Under the pieces are notes generated by a model that saw nothing but the letters and a program-made list of their open reading frames with translations, searched no databases and had not been told where the DNA came from. Positions 25,189 through 34,508 of a stretch of DNA of 64,000 nt are shown piece after piece. The position numbers and the translations under genes were made by a program. Source of the DNA: Streptomyces sp. S.PNR 29 (GTDB lineage: Bacteria > Actinomycetota > Actinomycetes > Streptomycetales > Streptomycetaceae); NCBI RefSeq assembly GCF_030386795.1, contig NZ_JANUQM010000006.1:374601-438600 (forward strand), in the 5' to 3' direction. Positions within the stretch are counted from its first letter, which is position 1; each line of letters begins with the position of its first letter.

Positions 25189-26559
25189 TCAGAACAGCTT
25201 GCCCGGGTTGAGGAGGCCGAGCGGGTCGAAGACCTGCTTGATCGCCCGCTGCATCTCCACGCCGACCGGGCCGATCTCCCGCGCCAGCCACTCCTTCTTC
25301 AGCACGCCCACGCCGTGCTCGCCGGTGATGGTGCCGCCGAGTTCCAGGCCGAGGGCCATGATCTCGTCGAAGGACTCGCGGGCGCGCCGGCACTCGTCGG
25401 GGTCCTGGGCGTCGAAGCAGACCGTCGGGTGGGTGTTGCCGTCACCCGCGTGGGCGACGACACCGATGGTGAGCCGGTGCTTCTCGGCGATCGCCTCGAC
25501 GCCGTCGATCAGGTCGCCGAGCCGGGAACGGGGCACGCACACGTCGTCGATCATCGTCGTGCCCCGGACGGCTTCCAGCGCGACGAGCGAGGACCGCCGT
25601 GCCTGGAGGAGGAGTTCGGACTCGGCGGCGTCGTCGGCGGGCACGACCTGGCTCGCGCCGGCGGCCTCGCACAGCGCACCGACGGCGGCGAGGTCGGCGG
25701 CCGGGTCAGGGGTGTCGAAGGCGGCGAGGAGCAGGGCCTCGGTGGTCTCGGGCAGGCCCATGTGGGTCAGGTCGTTGACCGCCTTGACCGTCGTACGGTC
25801 CATGAGTTCGAGGAGTGAGGGGACGTGCCCTCCCGCCATGATCCCGCAGACGGCGTCGCAGGCGGCGGACGCCGAGGGGAACTCCGCGGCGAGCACCAGC
25901 TGCTGGGGCGGCTGCGGTTTCAGCGCCAGGACGGCCCGGACGACGATGCCGAGCGAGCCCTCGGAGCCGACGAACAGGCGGGTCAGGTCGTACCCGGCGA
26001 CGCCCTTCGCGGTGCGGCGGCCGGTGGACATCAGGCGTCCGTCGGCGAGGACGACGTCCAGACCGAGGACGTACTCGGCCGTCACCCCGTACTTGACGCA
26101 GCACAGGCCGCCGGAGGCGGTGCCGATGTTGCCGCCGATGGTGCACATCTCCCAGCTGGAGGGGTCCGGCGGGTAGTACAGACCGTGTTCGTTCACCGCG
26201 CGGGAGAGGGTGGCGTTGATGACGCCGGGCTCGACGACGGCGATGCGGTCGACCGGGTCGATCTCAAGGATCCGGTCCATCCGGGTCAGGGACAGCACGA
26301 TGCAGCCGTCGGTGGCGTTGGCCGCGCCGGACAGACCGGTGCGGGCGCCCTGCGGGACGACCGGGACGCGCAGCTCGGTGGCGGTGCGCATGACGTGCTG
26401 CACCTGTTCGGCGGTGCGCGGCAGGACCACCACGGCGGGGGTGCCGGCCGGGCAGAAGCTCGCCATGTCGTTTGCGTAGGAGGCGGTGACGTCGGGGTCG
26501 GTGAGGACCGCCTCGGCCGGCAGGCCGCTCAGCAGACGGTCGAGGAGGGTGCCGGTCAT
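25189..26559 (-). CDS. FAD-linked oxidase, GlcD/D-lactate dehydrogenase type
   Basis: The product is 456 residues, a flavoprotein that oxidises a 2-hydroxy acid. The FAD-binding PCMH domain shows VVVLPRTAEQVQHVM, VPVVPQGARTGLSGAA and TIGGNIGTASGG. The C-terminal cap ends in ITGEHGVGVLKKEWL and FDPLGLLNPGKLF, which are diagnostic of the GlcD family. The substrate may be glycolate or D-lactate; no glcE/F partner is adjacent. I chose the ATG at 26559, preceded by GAAGG. An alternative ATG at 26598 lacks a ribosome site. Confidence 0.92.
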   Translation of the reverse strand: MTGTLLDRLLSGLPAEAVLTDPDVTASYANDMASFCPAGTPAVVVLPRTAEQVQHVMRTATELRVPVVPQGARTGLSGAANATDGCIVLSLTRMDRILEIDPVDRIAVVEPGVINATLSRAVNEHGLYYPPDPSSWEMCTIGGNIGTASGGLCCVKYGVTAEYVLGLDVVLADGRLMSTGRRTAKGVAGYDLTRLFVGSEGSLGIVVRAVLALKPQPPQQLVLAAEFPSASAACDAVCGIMAGGHVPSLLELMDRTTVKAVNDLTHMGLPETTEALLLAAFDTPDPAADLAAVGALCEAAGASQVVPADDAAESELLLQARRSSLVALEAVRGTTMIDDVCVPRSRLGDLIDGVEAIAEKHRLTIGVVAHAGDGNTHPTVCFDAQDPDECRRARESFDEIMALGLELGGTITGEHGVGVLKKEWLAREIGPVGVEMQRAIKQVFDPLGLLNPGKLF

Positions 26560-26696
26560 GGCCGTGCCTTCGGGGCGGGGCGCTTCGATGCGGCTCATGA
26601 TCACAGCGTCGCACCCGGGGCCATCGGTGTGAACCCCGTCTGCGCCGACCGCCGTATGCCGGGATGTGCTCGTCGTACTGACGCACAGTAAGCGCC

Positions 26697-28100
26697 ATGG
26701 AGAAGGAACAGGAGCCGCCGCCACGCCGTGCCCGGCGGGTGCTGATCGCCGTGGCCGCCTCGGTCGCCGGATGTGTCGCGCTCGGTGGGGTGCTGGTGCT
26801 GCTGCCCTGGGAGCGGACGCAGGCGCCGTCGGCCGCGAAGGGGACGGCGGCGCAGACGCGCAGCGCGGTCACCACCGGGGTGCCGGCCGCGCTGCCCGAC
26901 CTCGCGGCGCTGATCGGCGAGCAGCGGGTGCGGGTGCGGCGGCATCCGGAGAGCGCGCGGTCCTGGGCCGTGCTCGGGGCGGCCTATGTGGAGCAGGGGC
27001 GGCGGACGGCGGACCCCGCGTACTACCCGAAGGCCGAGGAGGCGCTGCGTGAGTCGCTGAAGGTGCGGGGGCGGCGGAACGTGGAGGCGCTGGACGGGCT
27101 GGCGGCGCTGGCGGTCGTGCGGCGGGACTTCCCCGCGGCCAGGAAGTGGGGGGAGGCCGCGCGGAAGGTAGCGCCGAAGCGGTGGACGACGCGGGCGCTG
27201 CTGATCGAGGCGTACACCGGGCTCGGCGACTACAAGGCCGCGCGGCGGACGCTGGACCGGCTCATGGAGCTGCACTCCGGCCCGGCCGTCATGGCGCGGG
27301 CCGCGGCCGTGTACCGGGACCGGGGCTGGCGGGAGGACGCGGCGGCCCAGCTCGCCGACGCGGCGGCGGGGGCCCGGGCTCCGGCGGAGCGGGCGGCGTA
27401 TCTGGAGCGGGCCGGGCAGCTGGCCTGGGAGCGCGGGGACCGGGAGGCCGCGCTGCGGCACTTCCAGGAGGCGGTGCGGATCGACCCCGACCAGCGGGCC
27501 GCGCAGGCCGGGCAGGCTCGTGCGCTGGCGGCGCTGGGGCGGACCTCGGAGGCGCTGACCGCGTACCAGGTGGCGCTGTCCAAGCAGCCGTGTCCGCAGT
27601 ACGCCCTGGAGCTGGGCGAGTTGTACGAGTCGCTGGGGCTGGAGCAGGCGGCCCGGGTGCAGTACGACCTGCTGCGGTCGCTGGTGTACAAGGCCGCCGA
27701 GGGCGGGGCCGACGAGGAGCTGGTGCTCGGGCAGTTCGAGGCGGACCACGGGGAGGCGCCGGCCGCGGTGCGGCGGCTGCGGGACGAGTGGCGGCGGCAG
27801 CCGGGGATCGCGGTGGCCGACGCGCTGGGCTGGGCGCTGCACCGCGCCGGGCAGAGCGACGAGGCGCTGCGGTTCGCGCGCATCGCGACGGACAAGGCGC
27901 ACGGGGGTGGGGTGCGCAGTGCGCCGTACGCCTATCACCGGGGGATGATCGAGCGGGAGCTGGGGCTGTTCGGGCCCGCCCGGCGGCATCTTCAGGAGGC
28001 GCTGCGGATCAACCCGTACTTCTCGCCGGTCCATGTGTCCGAGGCGCGGGCGGCGCTGGAGGAGCTGGGCGAGCCGCCGGCCGGGGACGTGCCGGAGTAG
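26697..28100 (+). CDS. TPR-repeat membrane-anchored protein
   Basis: The product is 467 residues. A basic N-terminus and a single transmembrane helix (about 18-40) precede an Ala/Leu-rich solenoid of tetratricopeptide-like repeats: AYVEQGRR..YYPKAEEALRESL, AALRHFQEAVRIDPDQ, AYQVALSKQP and ARRHLQEALRINP. TPR arrays bind protein partners; the partner is not evident. It is divergent from the FAD oxidase and convergent with the following gene, whose stop is 2 bp away. Confidence 0.88.
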   Translation: MEKEQEPPPRRARRVLIAVAASVAGCVALGGVLVLLPWERTQAPSAAKGTAAQTRSAVTTGVPAALPDLAALIGEQRVRVRRHPESARSWAVLGAAYVEQGRRTADPAYYPKAEEALRESLKVRGRRNVEALDGLAALAVVRRDFPAARKWGEAARKVAPKRWTTRALLIEAYTGLGDYKAARRTLDRLMELHSGPAVMARAAAVYRDRGWREDAAAQLADAAAGARAPAERAAYLERAGQLAWERGDREAALRHFQEAVRIDPDQRAAQAGQARALAALGRTSEALTAYQVALSKQPCPQYALELGELYESLGLEQAARVQYDLLRSLVYKAAEGGADEELVLGQFEADHGEAPAAVRRLRDEWRRQPGIAVADALGWALHRAGQSDEALRFARIATDKAHGGGVRSAPYAYHRGMIERELGLFGPARRHLQEALRINPYFSPVHVSEARAALEELGEPPAGDVPE

Positions 28101-28101
28101 C

Positions 28102-28950
28102 TCACGGCTTGGAGTAGAGGGAGAAGCGGCGGGCTCCCAGCGCGCCGGAGGCGAGGCCGATGTACAGCCGGGGGTGGGGCTTGTGGCGGACGGCGAGGCC
28201 CTCCGGTTCGCGGAAGTCGAGCGAGTGGCCGGCCTCGGTGCGCTGGCGTTGCACCAGGTCGCCGGTGCGGATGTCGAGGCAGGAGAGGTACGTGTTGCCG
28301 TGCTCGGCGGGCGGGTTGGTGGCGTCGTCGTAGGCCGTTCCGGCCAGCTGGTAGATGTGGTCGCCGTGCAGGGCGTAGCCCTGGAAGGGGACGGCCGGGT
28401 CGGGGTGGGCGCCGGTCTGCGGGAGGTCGGCGAGGGGCCGGCCGTAGTCGCGGGCGACGAACGCGTCGAGGTCCCAGACGCGGTAGCGGGGTGTGCCGCC
28501 GGTGCGGTAGCGGACGGCGATGCGGCCCGAGGCCATGCACACCGACGGCTGGTTGTTGGTGGATCCCGGTATCGAGTGACGGATCTTGACGTCCGCGCCG
28601 GTGCGGACGGCGCCGTGGAAGAAGCGGAAGCGGGTGACGCCCTGGCCGTAGCCGCCCTCGGCGTCGGCCTCGGTCCAGATCCAGACGGTGCCGTCGGCGG
28701 CGTTCTGCACGCCCGTGCTGACGCCGTGCCCGAAGCCGTGCAGGTACATGTGGCCGAGCCGGTTGCCTTCCAGGTCGAGCTTGTTCAGGCACAGGTTCCC
28801 GGCGGCGGCGCCGCCCCGGCGGACCTGGACGACGTACAGGTGCTGGTGCGCCTCGTCGAAGGCGAAGGACTGCAGGACCGTGGGCTCCCGCAGTGCCTTC
28901 TTCCACAGCCGGCGGACGGCCGGCGCCGTCAGGTCGATGCGCTCGTCCAC
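28102..28950 (-). CDS. Beta-propeller-like protein (P68 RBP / teichoic acid protein C-like)
   Basis: The product is 282 residues, without a signal peptide. Repeated blocks such as VLQSFAFDEAHQHLYVVQV, TVWIWTEADA and LYIGLASGALG resemble a beta-propeller. In Streptomyces such proteins are often named teichoic acid biosynthesis protein C or P68 receptor-binding-like, a name I recall rather than verified, so the function is unproven. The GTG at 28950 (VDERIDL) follows a G-rich site. It is the downstream neighbour of hppD on the same strand, 50 bp away. Confidence 0.62.
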   Translation of the reverse strand: MDERIDLTAPAVRRLWKKALREPTVLQSFAFDEAHQHLYVVQVRRGGAAAGNLCLNKLDLEGNRLGHMYLHGFGHGVSTGVQNAADGTVWIWTEADAEGGYGQGVTRFRFFHGAVRTGADVKIRHSIPGSTNNQPSVCMASGRIAVRYRTGGTPRYRVWDLDAFVARDYGRPLADLPQTGAHPDPAVPFQGYALHGDHIYQLAGTAYDDATNPPAEHGNTYLSCLDIRTGDLVQRQRTEAGHSLDFREPEGLAVRHKPHPRLYIGLASGALGARRFSLYSKP

Positions 28951-29000
28951 GGTCCCCCCGATGTCCCGCGGGGAACCTGTCCTGTCCCAGGTCGGTCCTG

Positions 29001-30146
29001 TTACAGGTTGCCCCGCCTCGCCTGCTCCCGCTCGATCGCTTCGAACAGCGCTTTGAAATTGCCCTTGCCGAAGCCCATCGAACCGTGCCGCTCGATGAGT
29101 TCGAAGAAAACGGTCGGGCGGTCCTGGACGGGCTTGGTGAAGATCTGCAGCAGGTAGCCGTCCTCGTCGCGGTCGGCGAGGATCTTCAGCTCGCGCAGGG
29201 TCTCCACGGGGACGCGGGTGTCGCCGACCCACTCGCCGAGGGTGTCGTAGTAGGAGTCGGGGGTGTCGAGGAACTGGACCCCGGCCGCGCGCATCGTCCG
29301 TACCGTCTGCACGATGTCGTTGGTGTTGAGCGCGATGTGCTGGACGCCCGCGCCGCCGTAGAACTCCAGGTACTCGTCGATCTGCGACTTCTTCTTCGCC
29401 ACGGCGGGCTCGTTGATCGGGAACTTCACCTTCAGGGTGCCGTCGGCGACGACCTTCGACATCAGCGCGCTGTACTCGGTGGCGATGTCGTCGCCCACGA
29501 ACTCCTTCATGTTGGTGAAGCCCATGACCCGGTTGTAGAAGCCGACCCACTCGTTCATCCGGCCGAGCTCGACATTGCCGACGCAGTGGTCGATGGCCTG
29601 GAAGGTGCGGTGGGCGGGGGGCTCCACGAGGGGCGCCGCGGCGACGTAGCCGGGGAGGTACGGGCCGTCGTAGCCGGAGCGGTCGACCAGGGTGTGGCGG
29701 GTCTCGCCGTAGGTGGCGATCGCGGCGAGGACGACCGTGCCGTGCTCGTCCTTCAGCTCGTAGGGTTCGGCCACCGAGCGGGCGCCGTGCTCCAGCGCGT
29801 AGGCGTAGGCGCGGCGGGCGTCCGGGACCTCGATGGCGAGGTCGACGACGCCGTCGCCGTGCTCGGCCACATGCCGGGTGAGGAAGTGGCCCCAGTCGGT
29901 GTCGGGCTTGATGACCGAGGTGAACACGAAGCGGGCGGAGCCGTTCTCCAGAACGTAACTGGCGGTCTCGCGGCTGCCGTTCTCCGGTCCGGAGTAGGCC
30001 ACCAGCCGCATGCCGAAAGCGGTGGAGTAGTAGTGCGCCGCCTGCTTGGCGTTGCCCACGGCGAACACGACCGCGTCCATTCCCTTGACCGGGAAGGGGT
30101 CGGCCTGCCGGACGGTGTCGGGAGTGTGGTGTGTGGTCTGCGTCAT
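29001..30146 (-). CDS. hppD: 4-Hydroxyphenylpyruvate dioxygenase
   Basis: This 381-residue Fe(II) enzyme of tyrosine catabolism converts 4-hydroxyphenylpyruvate to homogentisate. Two VOC-type halves are visible. The iron ligands lie in FQAIDHCVGNV (His), GVQHIALNTND (His) and FFELIERHGSMGFGKGNF (Glu). The length is typical. It is divergent from an Lrp/AsnC-type regulator, with a candidate dyad in the shared promoter, so local control by aromatic amino acids is likely. Confidence 0.96.
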   Translation of the reverse strand: MTQTTHHTPDTVRQADPFPVKGMDAVVFAVGNAKQAAHYYSTAFGMRLVAYSGPENGSRETASYVLENGSARFVFTSVIKPDTDWGHFLTRHVAEHGDGVVDLAIEVPDARRAYAYALEHGARSVAEPYELKDEHGTVVLAAIATYGETRHTLVDRSGYDGPYLPGYVAAAPLVEPPAHRTFQAIDHCVGNVELGRMNEWVGFYNRVMGFTNMKEFVGDDIATEYSALMSKVVADGTLKVKFPINEPAVAKKKSQIDEYLEFYGGAGVQHIALNTNDIVQTVRTMRAAGVQFLDTPDSYYDTLGEWVGDTRVPVETLRELKILADRDEDGYLLQIFTKPVQDRPTVFFELIERHGSMGFGKGNFKALFEAIEREQARRGNL

Positions 30147-30184
30147 AGCCGCAGGGTCTCCCCCATCGGCAAGGTGCGCAATAG

Positions 30185-30204
30185 TTCGCCCGTTCAGTGG
30201 GCAA
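30185..30204. promoter_or_regulatory. Candidate Lrp/AsnC operator between hppD and its regulator
   Basis: TTCGCCC and GGGCAA flank a 7-nt centre, giving an imperfect dyad of about 20 bp. It lies 39-58 bp upstream of the hppD start and about 70 bp from the regulator start. The spacing is suitable for divergent control. The match to a known site is only inferred. Confidence 0.4.
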
Positions 30205-30270
30205 TCTGACCAGTGCCTGGTCCGTTTCTGCGGACGTTCTGTACATGATGACCAGCCAGGGAGGGCCCTA

Positions 30271-30783
30271 GTGGCGATCGATCATCTGGACGGGCGGATC
30301 ATCGTGCTGCTGGCACGTGAACCGCGCATCGGCGTGCTGGAGATGTCCCGGCGGCTGGGGGTGGCCCGGGGGACCGTGCAGGCGCGCCTGGACCGGCTTC
30401 AGTCGAACGGAGTCATCCGCGGGTTCGGGCCCCAGGTGGATCCCGCGGCGCTCGGCTACCCGGTCACCGCGTTCGCGACGCTGCAGATCCGGCAGGGGCA
30501 AGGGGCGGACGTACGGGCGCACTTGGCGACGGTGCCGGAGGTGCTGGAGCTGCACACGACCACCGGCACCGGGGACATGCTGTGCCGGCTGGTGGCTCGC
30601 TCGAACGCCGATCTCCAGCGGGTGATCGACCGGGTTGTCGGTTTTGATGGCATCGTCCGGGCCTCCACGGCGATCGTCATGGAGAACCCCGTTCCGCTGC
30701 GGATCATCCCGCTGGTGGAGCAGGCGGCCGAGGACCGGAGGAAGACCCAGGGGCCTTTCACAGGCCCTACCGACCCGGGGTGA
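30271..30783 (+). CDS. Lrp/AsnC family transcriptional regulator
   Basis: The product is 170 residues. An N-terminal winged helix-turn-helix (LDGRIIVLLAREPRIGVLEMSRRLGVARGTVQARLDRL) is followed by the RAM ligand-binding domain (VTAFATLQIRQG, VLELHTTTGTGDMLCRLVA). The GTG at 30271 follows GGGAGGG. It is divergent from hppD, which it probably controls. Its stop is only 6 bp from the ABC permease gene, so it may also be co-transcribed with the transporter operon. Confidence 0.92.
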   Translation: MAIDHLDGRIIVLLAREPRIGVLEMSRRLGVARGTVQARLDRLQSNGVIRGFGPQVDPAALGYPVTAFATLQIRQGQGADVRAHLATVPEVLELHTTTGTGDMLCRLVARSNADLQRVIDRVVGFDGIVRASTAIVMENPVPLRIIPLVEQAAEDRRKTQGPFTGPTDPG

Positions 30784-30789
30784 GCGGAT

Positions 30790-31437
30790 GTGAACTTCTG
30801 GGAGTACCTGAGCAGTCGCCACCAGCAGTTGCTCGTGGACGCCTGCCAGCACGCGAGCGCCGTCTTCCAGTGCATGGCCGTGGCGACCGTGCTCGGGGTG
30901 CTGATCGGCGTCGTCACCTACCGCAGCGAGTGGGCCGGCACCCTGGCGACCGCGGCGGCCTCGGCCCTGCTGACCATCCCGTCGCTCGCCATGATCGGCC
31001 TGCTGATCCCGCTCCTGGGCCTGGGCGTGCCGCCGACGGTGACCGCGCTGACGCTGTACGGGCTGCTGCCGGTCGTGCGCAACGCGGTCGTCGGGCTGCG
31101 CGGTGTCGACCCGGCGCTGGTGGACGCGGCCCGCGGTATCGGGATGTCCCGCGCGGCCCGGCTGCTGCGGGTGGAGCTGCCGCTGGCCTGGCCGCCGATC
31201 CTGGCCGGGGTGCGGGTCTCGACGCAGATGCTGATGGGCATCGCGGCGATCGCGGCGTACGCCTCCGGCCCCGGCCTCGGCAACGAGATCTTCCGCGGCA
31301 TCGGCTCGCTGGGCAGCGAGAACGCGCTCAACCAGGTACTCGCGGGCACGCTCGGGATCATCGTCCTGGCGCTGCTGTTCGACGCCGCGTACGTGCTGGT
31401 CGGGCGGCTGACCATTCCGAGGGGGATCCGTGTCTGA
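30790..31437 (+). CDS. ABC permease, quaternary amine/osmoprotectant type (first)
   Basis: The product is 215 residues with about five transmembrane helices. The EAA-type loop GVDPALVDAARGIGMSRAARLLRVELPLA is typical of the OpuBB/OpuCB permease family of glycine-betaine/choline/carnitine importers. It starts with GTG at 30790 and overlaps the ATPase gene by 8 bp. It pairs with the second permease and a lipoprotein downstream to make a complete importer. Confidence 0.92.
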   Translation: MNFWEYLSSRHQQLLVDACQHASAVFQCMAVATVLGVLIGVVTYRSEWAGTLATAAASALLTIPSLAMIGLLIPLLGLGVPPTVTALTLYGLLPVVRNAVVGLRGVDPALVDAARGIGMSRAARLLRVELPLAWPPILAGVRVSTQMLMGIAAIAAYASGPGLGNEIFRGIGSLGSENALNQVLAGTLGIIVLALLFDAAYVLVGRLTIPRGIRV

Positions 31438-32626
31438 CTTCGGCACCATGGGCGCGACGATCGAGCTGGAGAACCTGTCCAAGCGGTATCCCGGCAGCCC
31501 GCACCCCTCCGTGGACGGCGTGAGCATGGAGATCAAGGCGGGCGAGACGGTCGTCCTGGTCGGCCCGTCGGGGTGCGGGAAGTCGACGACGCTCAAGATG
31601 ATCAACAGGTTGATCGAGCCGTCCAGCGGCCGCATCCGGATCAACGGCGAGGACGTCAGCGGCATGGATCCGGTCAGGCTGCGCCGGCAGGTGGGGTACG
31701 CGATCCAGTCCTCCGGTCTCTTCCCGCACATGACGGTCGCGCAGAACATCGCGCTGGTGCCCAGGATGATCGGCTGGCCGAAGGCGCGGGTCCGGGCCCG
31801 GGTGGAGGAGCTGCTCGACCTCGTCGGACTCGACCCCGGCGAGTTCCGCGACCGCTATCCGCGCCGGCTCTCCGGCGGACAGCAGCAGCGGGTCGGTGTG
31901 GCGAGGGCCCTGGCCGCCGATCCGCCGGTGCTGCTGATGGACGAGCCGTTCGGTGCCGTCGATCCGATCACCCGGGCGCACCTCCAGGACGAGCTGATCC
32001 GGCTGCAGCACGAACTGCGCAAGACGATCGTGTTCGTCACGCACGACTTCGACGAGGCGATCAAGCTCGGCGACCGGATCGCGGTGCTGCGGGAGCGGTC
32101 GGGGATCGCCCAGTTCGACACCCCGGAGGCGATCCTGGCCGCCCCGGCGGACGCCTTCGTGTCCGGGTTCGTGGGCGCGGGCGGGGCGCTGAAGAGGCTC
32201 AACCTGACGCGCGTGCGGGACATGAGGATCACCGACTGTCCGACGGTGACCGTGGACGACCCGCTGCAGACCGTCCTGGGCCGGCTCCGTTCCAGCGGCA
32301 CCAACGAGGTGCTGCTGCTGGACAGGCGAGGCCGCCCCTACAAGTGGCTCAGGCGCGGTGACCTGATGCGGGCCAGGGGCTCGCTGGCGCGGGCGGGCAC
32401 GCTCGTGCACGACACGGTCACCCGGGACGCGACGCTTCGGGACGCGCTGGAGGCGGTCCTCACCGACCACGCGGGACGGGTCGCCGTCACCGGGCGGCAC
32501 GGCGAGTACACGGGCGTCGTCGACATGGAGACGCTGATGAACTCCGTACGCGCGCTGCTGGAGGCCGACCGCCTCGACGCGCTGGATCAACAGCAGGACC
32601 TGGCGGACGCGGAGGTGAGAGCGTGA
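31430..32626 (+). CDS. ABC ATPase with CBS domains (OpuCA-like)
   Basis: The product is 398 residues. The nucleotide-binding domain shows Walker A GPSGCGKST, a Q-loop, signature LSGGQQQR, Walker B VLLMDEPFGAVD and the switch His in VFVTHDFDEA. The C-terminal third (about 260-385) carries two CBS-like modules (TVDDPLQTVLGRL and RDATLRDALEAVL). In OpuA/OpuCA homologues such modules sense ionic strength or nucleotides. It overlaps the first permease by 8 bp and the second by 4 bp. Confidence 0.95.
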   Translation: MSDFGTMGATIELENLSKRYPGSPHPSVDGVSMEIKAGETVVLVGPSGCGKSTTLKMINRLIEPSSGRIRINGEDVSGMDPVRLRRQVGYAIQSSGLFPHMTVAQNIALVPRMIGWPKARVRARVEELLDLVGLDPGEFRDRYPRRLSGGQQQRVGVARALAADPPVLLMDEPFGAVDPITRAHLQDELIRLQHELRKTIVFVTHDFDEAIKLGDRIAVLRERSGIAQFDTPEAILAAPADAFVSGFVGAGGALKRLNLTRVRDMRITDCPTVTVDDPLQTVLGRLRSSGTNEVLLLDRRGRPYKWLRRGDLMRARGSLARAGTLVHDTVTRDATLRDALEAVLTDHAGRVAVTGRHGEYTGVVDMETLMNSVRALLEADRLDALDQQQDLADAEVRA

Positions 32627-33453
32627 CCGCCGCCGAGGTGGGGACGGCTGCCGAGGTGGATGCGGCAACGGGGGTGGGTACGGCGACCGGGGTCCCGTCG
32701 CCGGCTCACGCGGCCGGGCGGGTCACCTGGCAGAAGCTGACCTTCCTGCCGGCGTTCCTGGTGGCGGTGCTGCTGGCGACCTGGCTCTGGTTCCGGCGGG
32801 CCGGCCTGGACGCGGTCTCCGCCAACGCGCTGTCCAAGGGCCAGGTCTCCCAGGCCCTGTGGCAGCACATCCAGCTCACCGCCGTGTCCACCTTCTTGGT
32901 GCTGGTCATCGCGATCCCGCTGGGCGTCCTGCTGACGCGGCGGGCGCTGCGGAAGGCGGCGCCGTTCGCGACGGCACTCGCCGACGTCGGCCAGGCGACG
33001 CCGGCGATCGGCCTGCTCGCGCTGCTGGTGATCTGGCTCGGCATCGGCCGGAAGGCGGCCCTGATCGGCATCGTCGCCTACGCCGTCCTGCCGGTGCTGT
33101 CGAACACCGTCGCGGGCCTGAAGTCCAACGACCCCACCCTGCTGGAGGCGGCCCGGGGCATCGGCATGAGCCCGCTCGGAGTACTGACGCGCGTCGAACT
33201 CCCGCTGGCCGTCCCGCTGGTCCTCGCGGGCGTCCGCACCGCCCTCGTCCTGAACGTCGGTACGGCCACCCTGGCGGCCTTCGGCGGGGGCGGTGGCCTG
33301 GGCGTGCTGATCACCACCGGCATCACCAACCAGCGGATGCCGGTGCTGGTGCTGGGCTCGGTCCTCACGGTCGTCCTCGCCCTGCTGGTCGACTGGCTGG
33401 CCTCGCTGGCCGAACTGCTCCTCAGACCAAGGGGGTTGGAGGCGGCGACATGA
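32623..33453 (+). CDS. ABC permease, quaternary amine/osmoprotectant type (second)
   Basis: The product is 276 residues with a soluble N-terminus (about 25 residues) and roughly six transmembrane helices. The conserved loop TLLEAARGIGMSPLGVLTRVELPLAVPLVL matches the OpuBD/OpuCD family. A four-base overlap at each end (GTGA with the ATPase, ATGA with the lipoprotein) indicates coupled translation. It completes the permease pair. Confidence 0.92.
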   Translation: MTAAEVGTAAEVDAATGVGTATGVPSPAHAAGRVTWQKLTFLPAFLVAVLLATWLWFRRAGLDAVSANALSKGQVSQALWQHIQLTAVSTFLVLVIAIPLGVLLTRRALRKAAPFATALADVGQATPAIGLLALLVIWLGIGRKAALIGIVAYAVLPVLSNTVAGLKSNDPTLLEAARGIGMSPLGVLTRVELPLAVPLVLAGVRTALVLNVGTATLAAFGGGGGLGVLITTGITNQRMPVLVLGSVLTVVLALLVDWLASLAELLLRPRGLEAAT

Positions 33454-34409
33454 GACGGCGTACGTGTCTGCTGCTCGCCGGGGTGCTGGTGGCGGCGTCC
33501 GGCTGCGGTCTGAGCAGCGGCTCCCCCATGGTCGACGCGGTCCGGCCGGGCTCGGTCGGGCGGGGGGAGCCGCTCAAGGGCGCGGAACTGACGGTGACGG
33601 CGAAGGCGTTCACCGAGAACCTCGTCCTCGGCGCCATCATGGGCATCGCCTTCCAGGCGGCCGGCGCCGACGTCCTGGACCGCACCGGCATCCAGGGCTC
33701 CATCGGTGTCCGCGAGGCGGTCGCGAGCGGTGACGTCGACGCCCTGTACGACTACACGGGCACCGCCTGGATCACCTACCTGGGCAACGGCGAGCCCCTC
33801 ACCGACCCGCAGCAGCAGTGGCGGGCGGTGCGCGACGCCGACCTGCGCAACGGGCTGACCTGGCTGCCGCCGGCGTCGCTGAACAACACCTACGCGCTGG
33901 CCATGAACCGGGCCGCCTTCGAGAAGTACGGCACCAGGACCCTGTCGGACGTGGCCAGGCTCGCGCAGTCCGACCCCGGCGCCGTGACCCTGTGCGTGGA
34001 GGGCGAGTTCGCCAACCGCGCGGACGGGCTGCCGGGGATGCGGAAGGCGTACGGGATGCGTGTGCCGGCGGGAAACATCACGCAGATGGACACCGGGATC
34101 GTCTACACGCAGGTGGCCAAGGGGAGTTGCACCTACGGGGAGGTGTTCACCACCGACGGGCGCATCCGGTCGATGGACCTGGTGGTGATGGAGGACGACC
34201 GGAAGTTCTTCCCCAACTACAACGCGGCACCCGAGATCAACTCCGGCACCCTGAAGAAGTGGCCGGCGATCGCCGACGTCCTGGCCCCGATCACCGAGAG
34301 GCTGAACAACTCGGTGGCGCGGAGGCTGAACGCGAAGGTGGATGTGGAGGGGGAGGACCCGCATCGGGTGGCGTTGGAGTGGATGAGGGAGGAGGGGTTC
34401 GTGGAGTAG
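33450..34409 (+). CDS. Substrate-binding lipoprotein of quaternary amine ABC importer
   Basis: The product is 319 residues. The signal peptide ends in the lipobox ASGC (about residues 16-19). The mature protein starts its binding fold at ELTVTAKAFTENLVLGAIMG and contains GVREAVASGDVDALYDYTGTAW and NNTYALAMNR, typical of the OpuAC/OpuBC/OpuCC family that binds betaine, choline or carnitine. The ATG at 33450 has GGAGG 7 nt upstream. The last gene of the operon is followed by a 14-bp tandem repeat. Confidence 0.94.
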   Translation: MRRRTCLLLAGVLVAASGCGLSSGSPMVDAVRPGSVGRGEPLKGAELTVTAKAFTENLVLGAIMGIAFQAAGADVLDRTGIQGSIGVREAVASGDVDALYDYTGTAWITYLGNGEPLTDPQQQWRAVRDADLRNGLTWLPPASLNNTYALAMNRAAFEKYGTRTLSDVARLAQSDPGAVTLCVEGEFANRADGLPGMRKAYGMRVPAGNITQMDTGIVYTQVAKGSCTYGEVFTTDGRIRSMDLVVMEDDRKFFPNYNAAPEINSGTLKKWPAIADVLAPITERLNNSVARRLNAKVDVEGEDPHRVALEWMREEGFVE

Positions 34410-34424
34410 GGGCTTCGGGGGCAG

Positions 34425-34508
34425 GACGCGAAGACGTCGACGCGAAGACATCGACGCGAAGACATCGACGCGAAGAGGGCGATGCGAAGAAGGCGATGCA
34501 AAAAACCT
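34425..34508. repeat. 14-bp tandem repeat (about six decaying copies)
   Basis: The unit GACGCGAAGACATC repeats at 34425, 34439, 34453, 34467, 34481 and 34495. The middle copies are near identical and the last ones diverge (GATGCGAAGAAGGC, then an A-rich copy). It starts 16 bp after the lipoprotein stop and leads into the ArsR-like promoter. Confidence 0.85.

Noticed and set aside
28102..30246. 714-codon minus frame over hppD
   Set aside because: Only the last 282 codons resemble a protein; the upstream part is a shadow of hppD.
34425..34508. Possible CRISPR array
   Set aside because: 14-bp units are directly adjacent with no spacers and no cas genes nearby.
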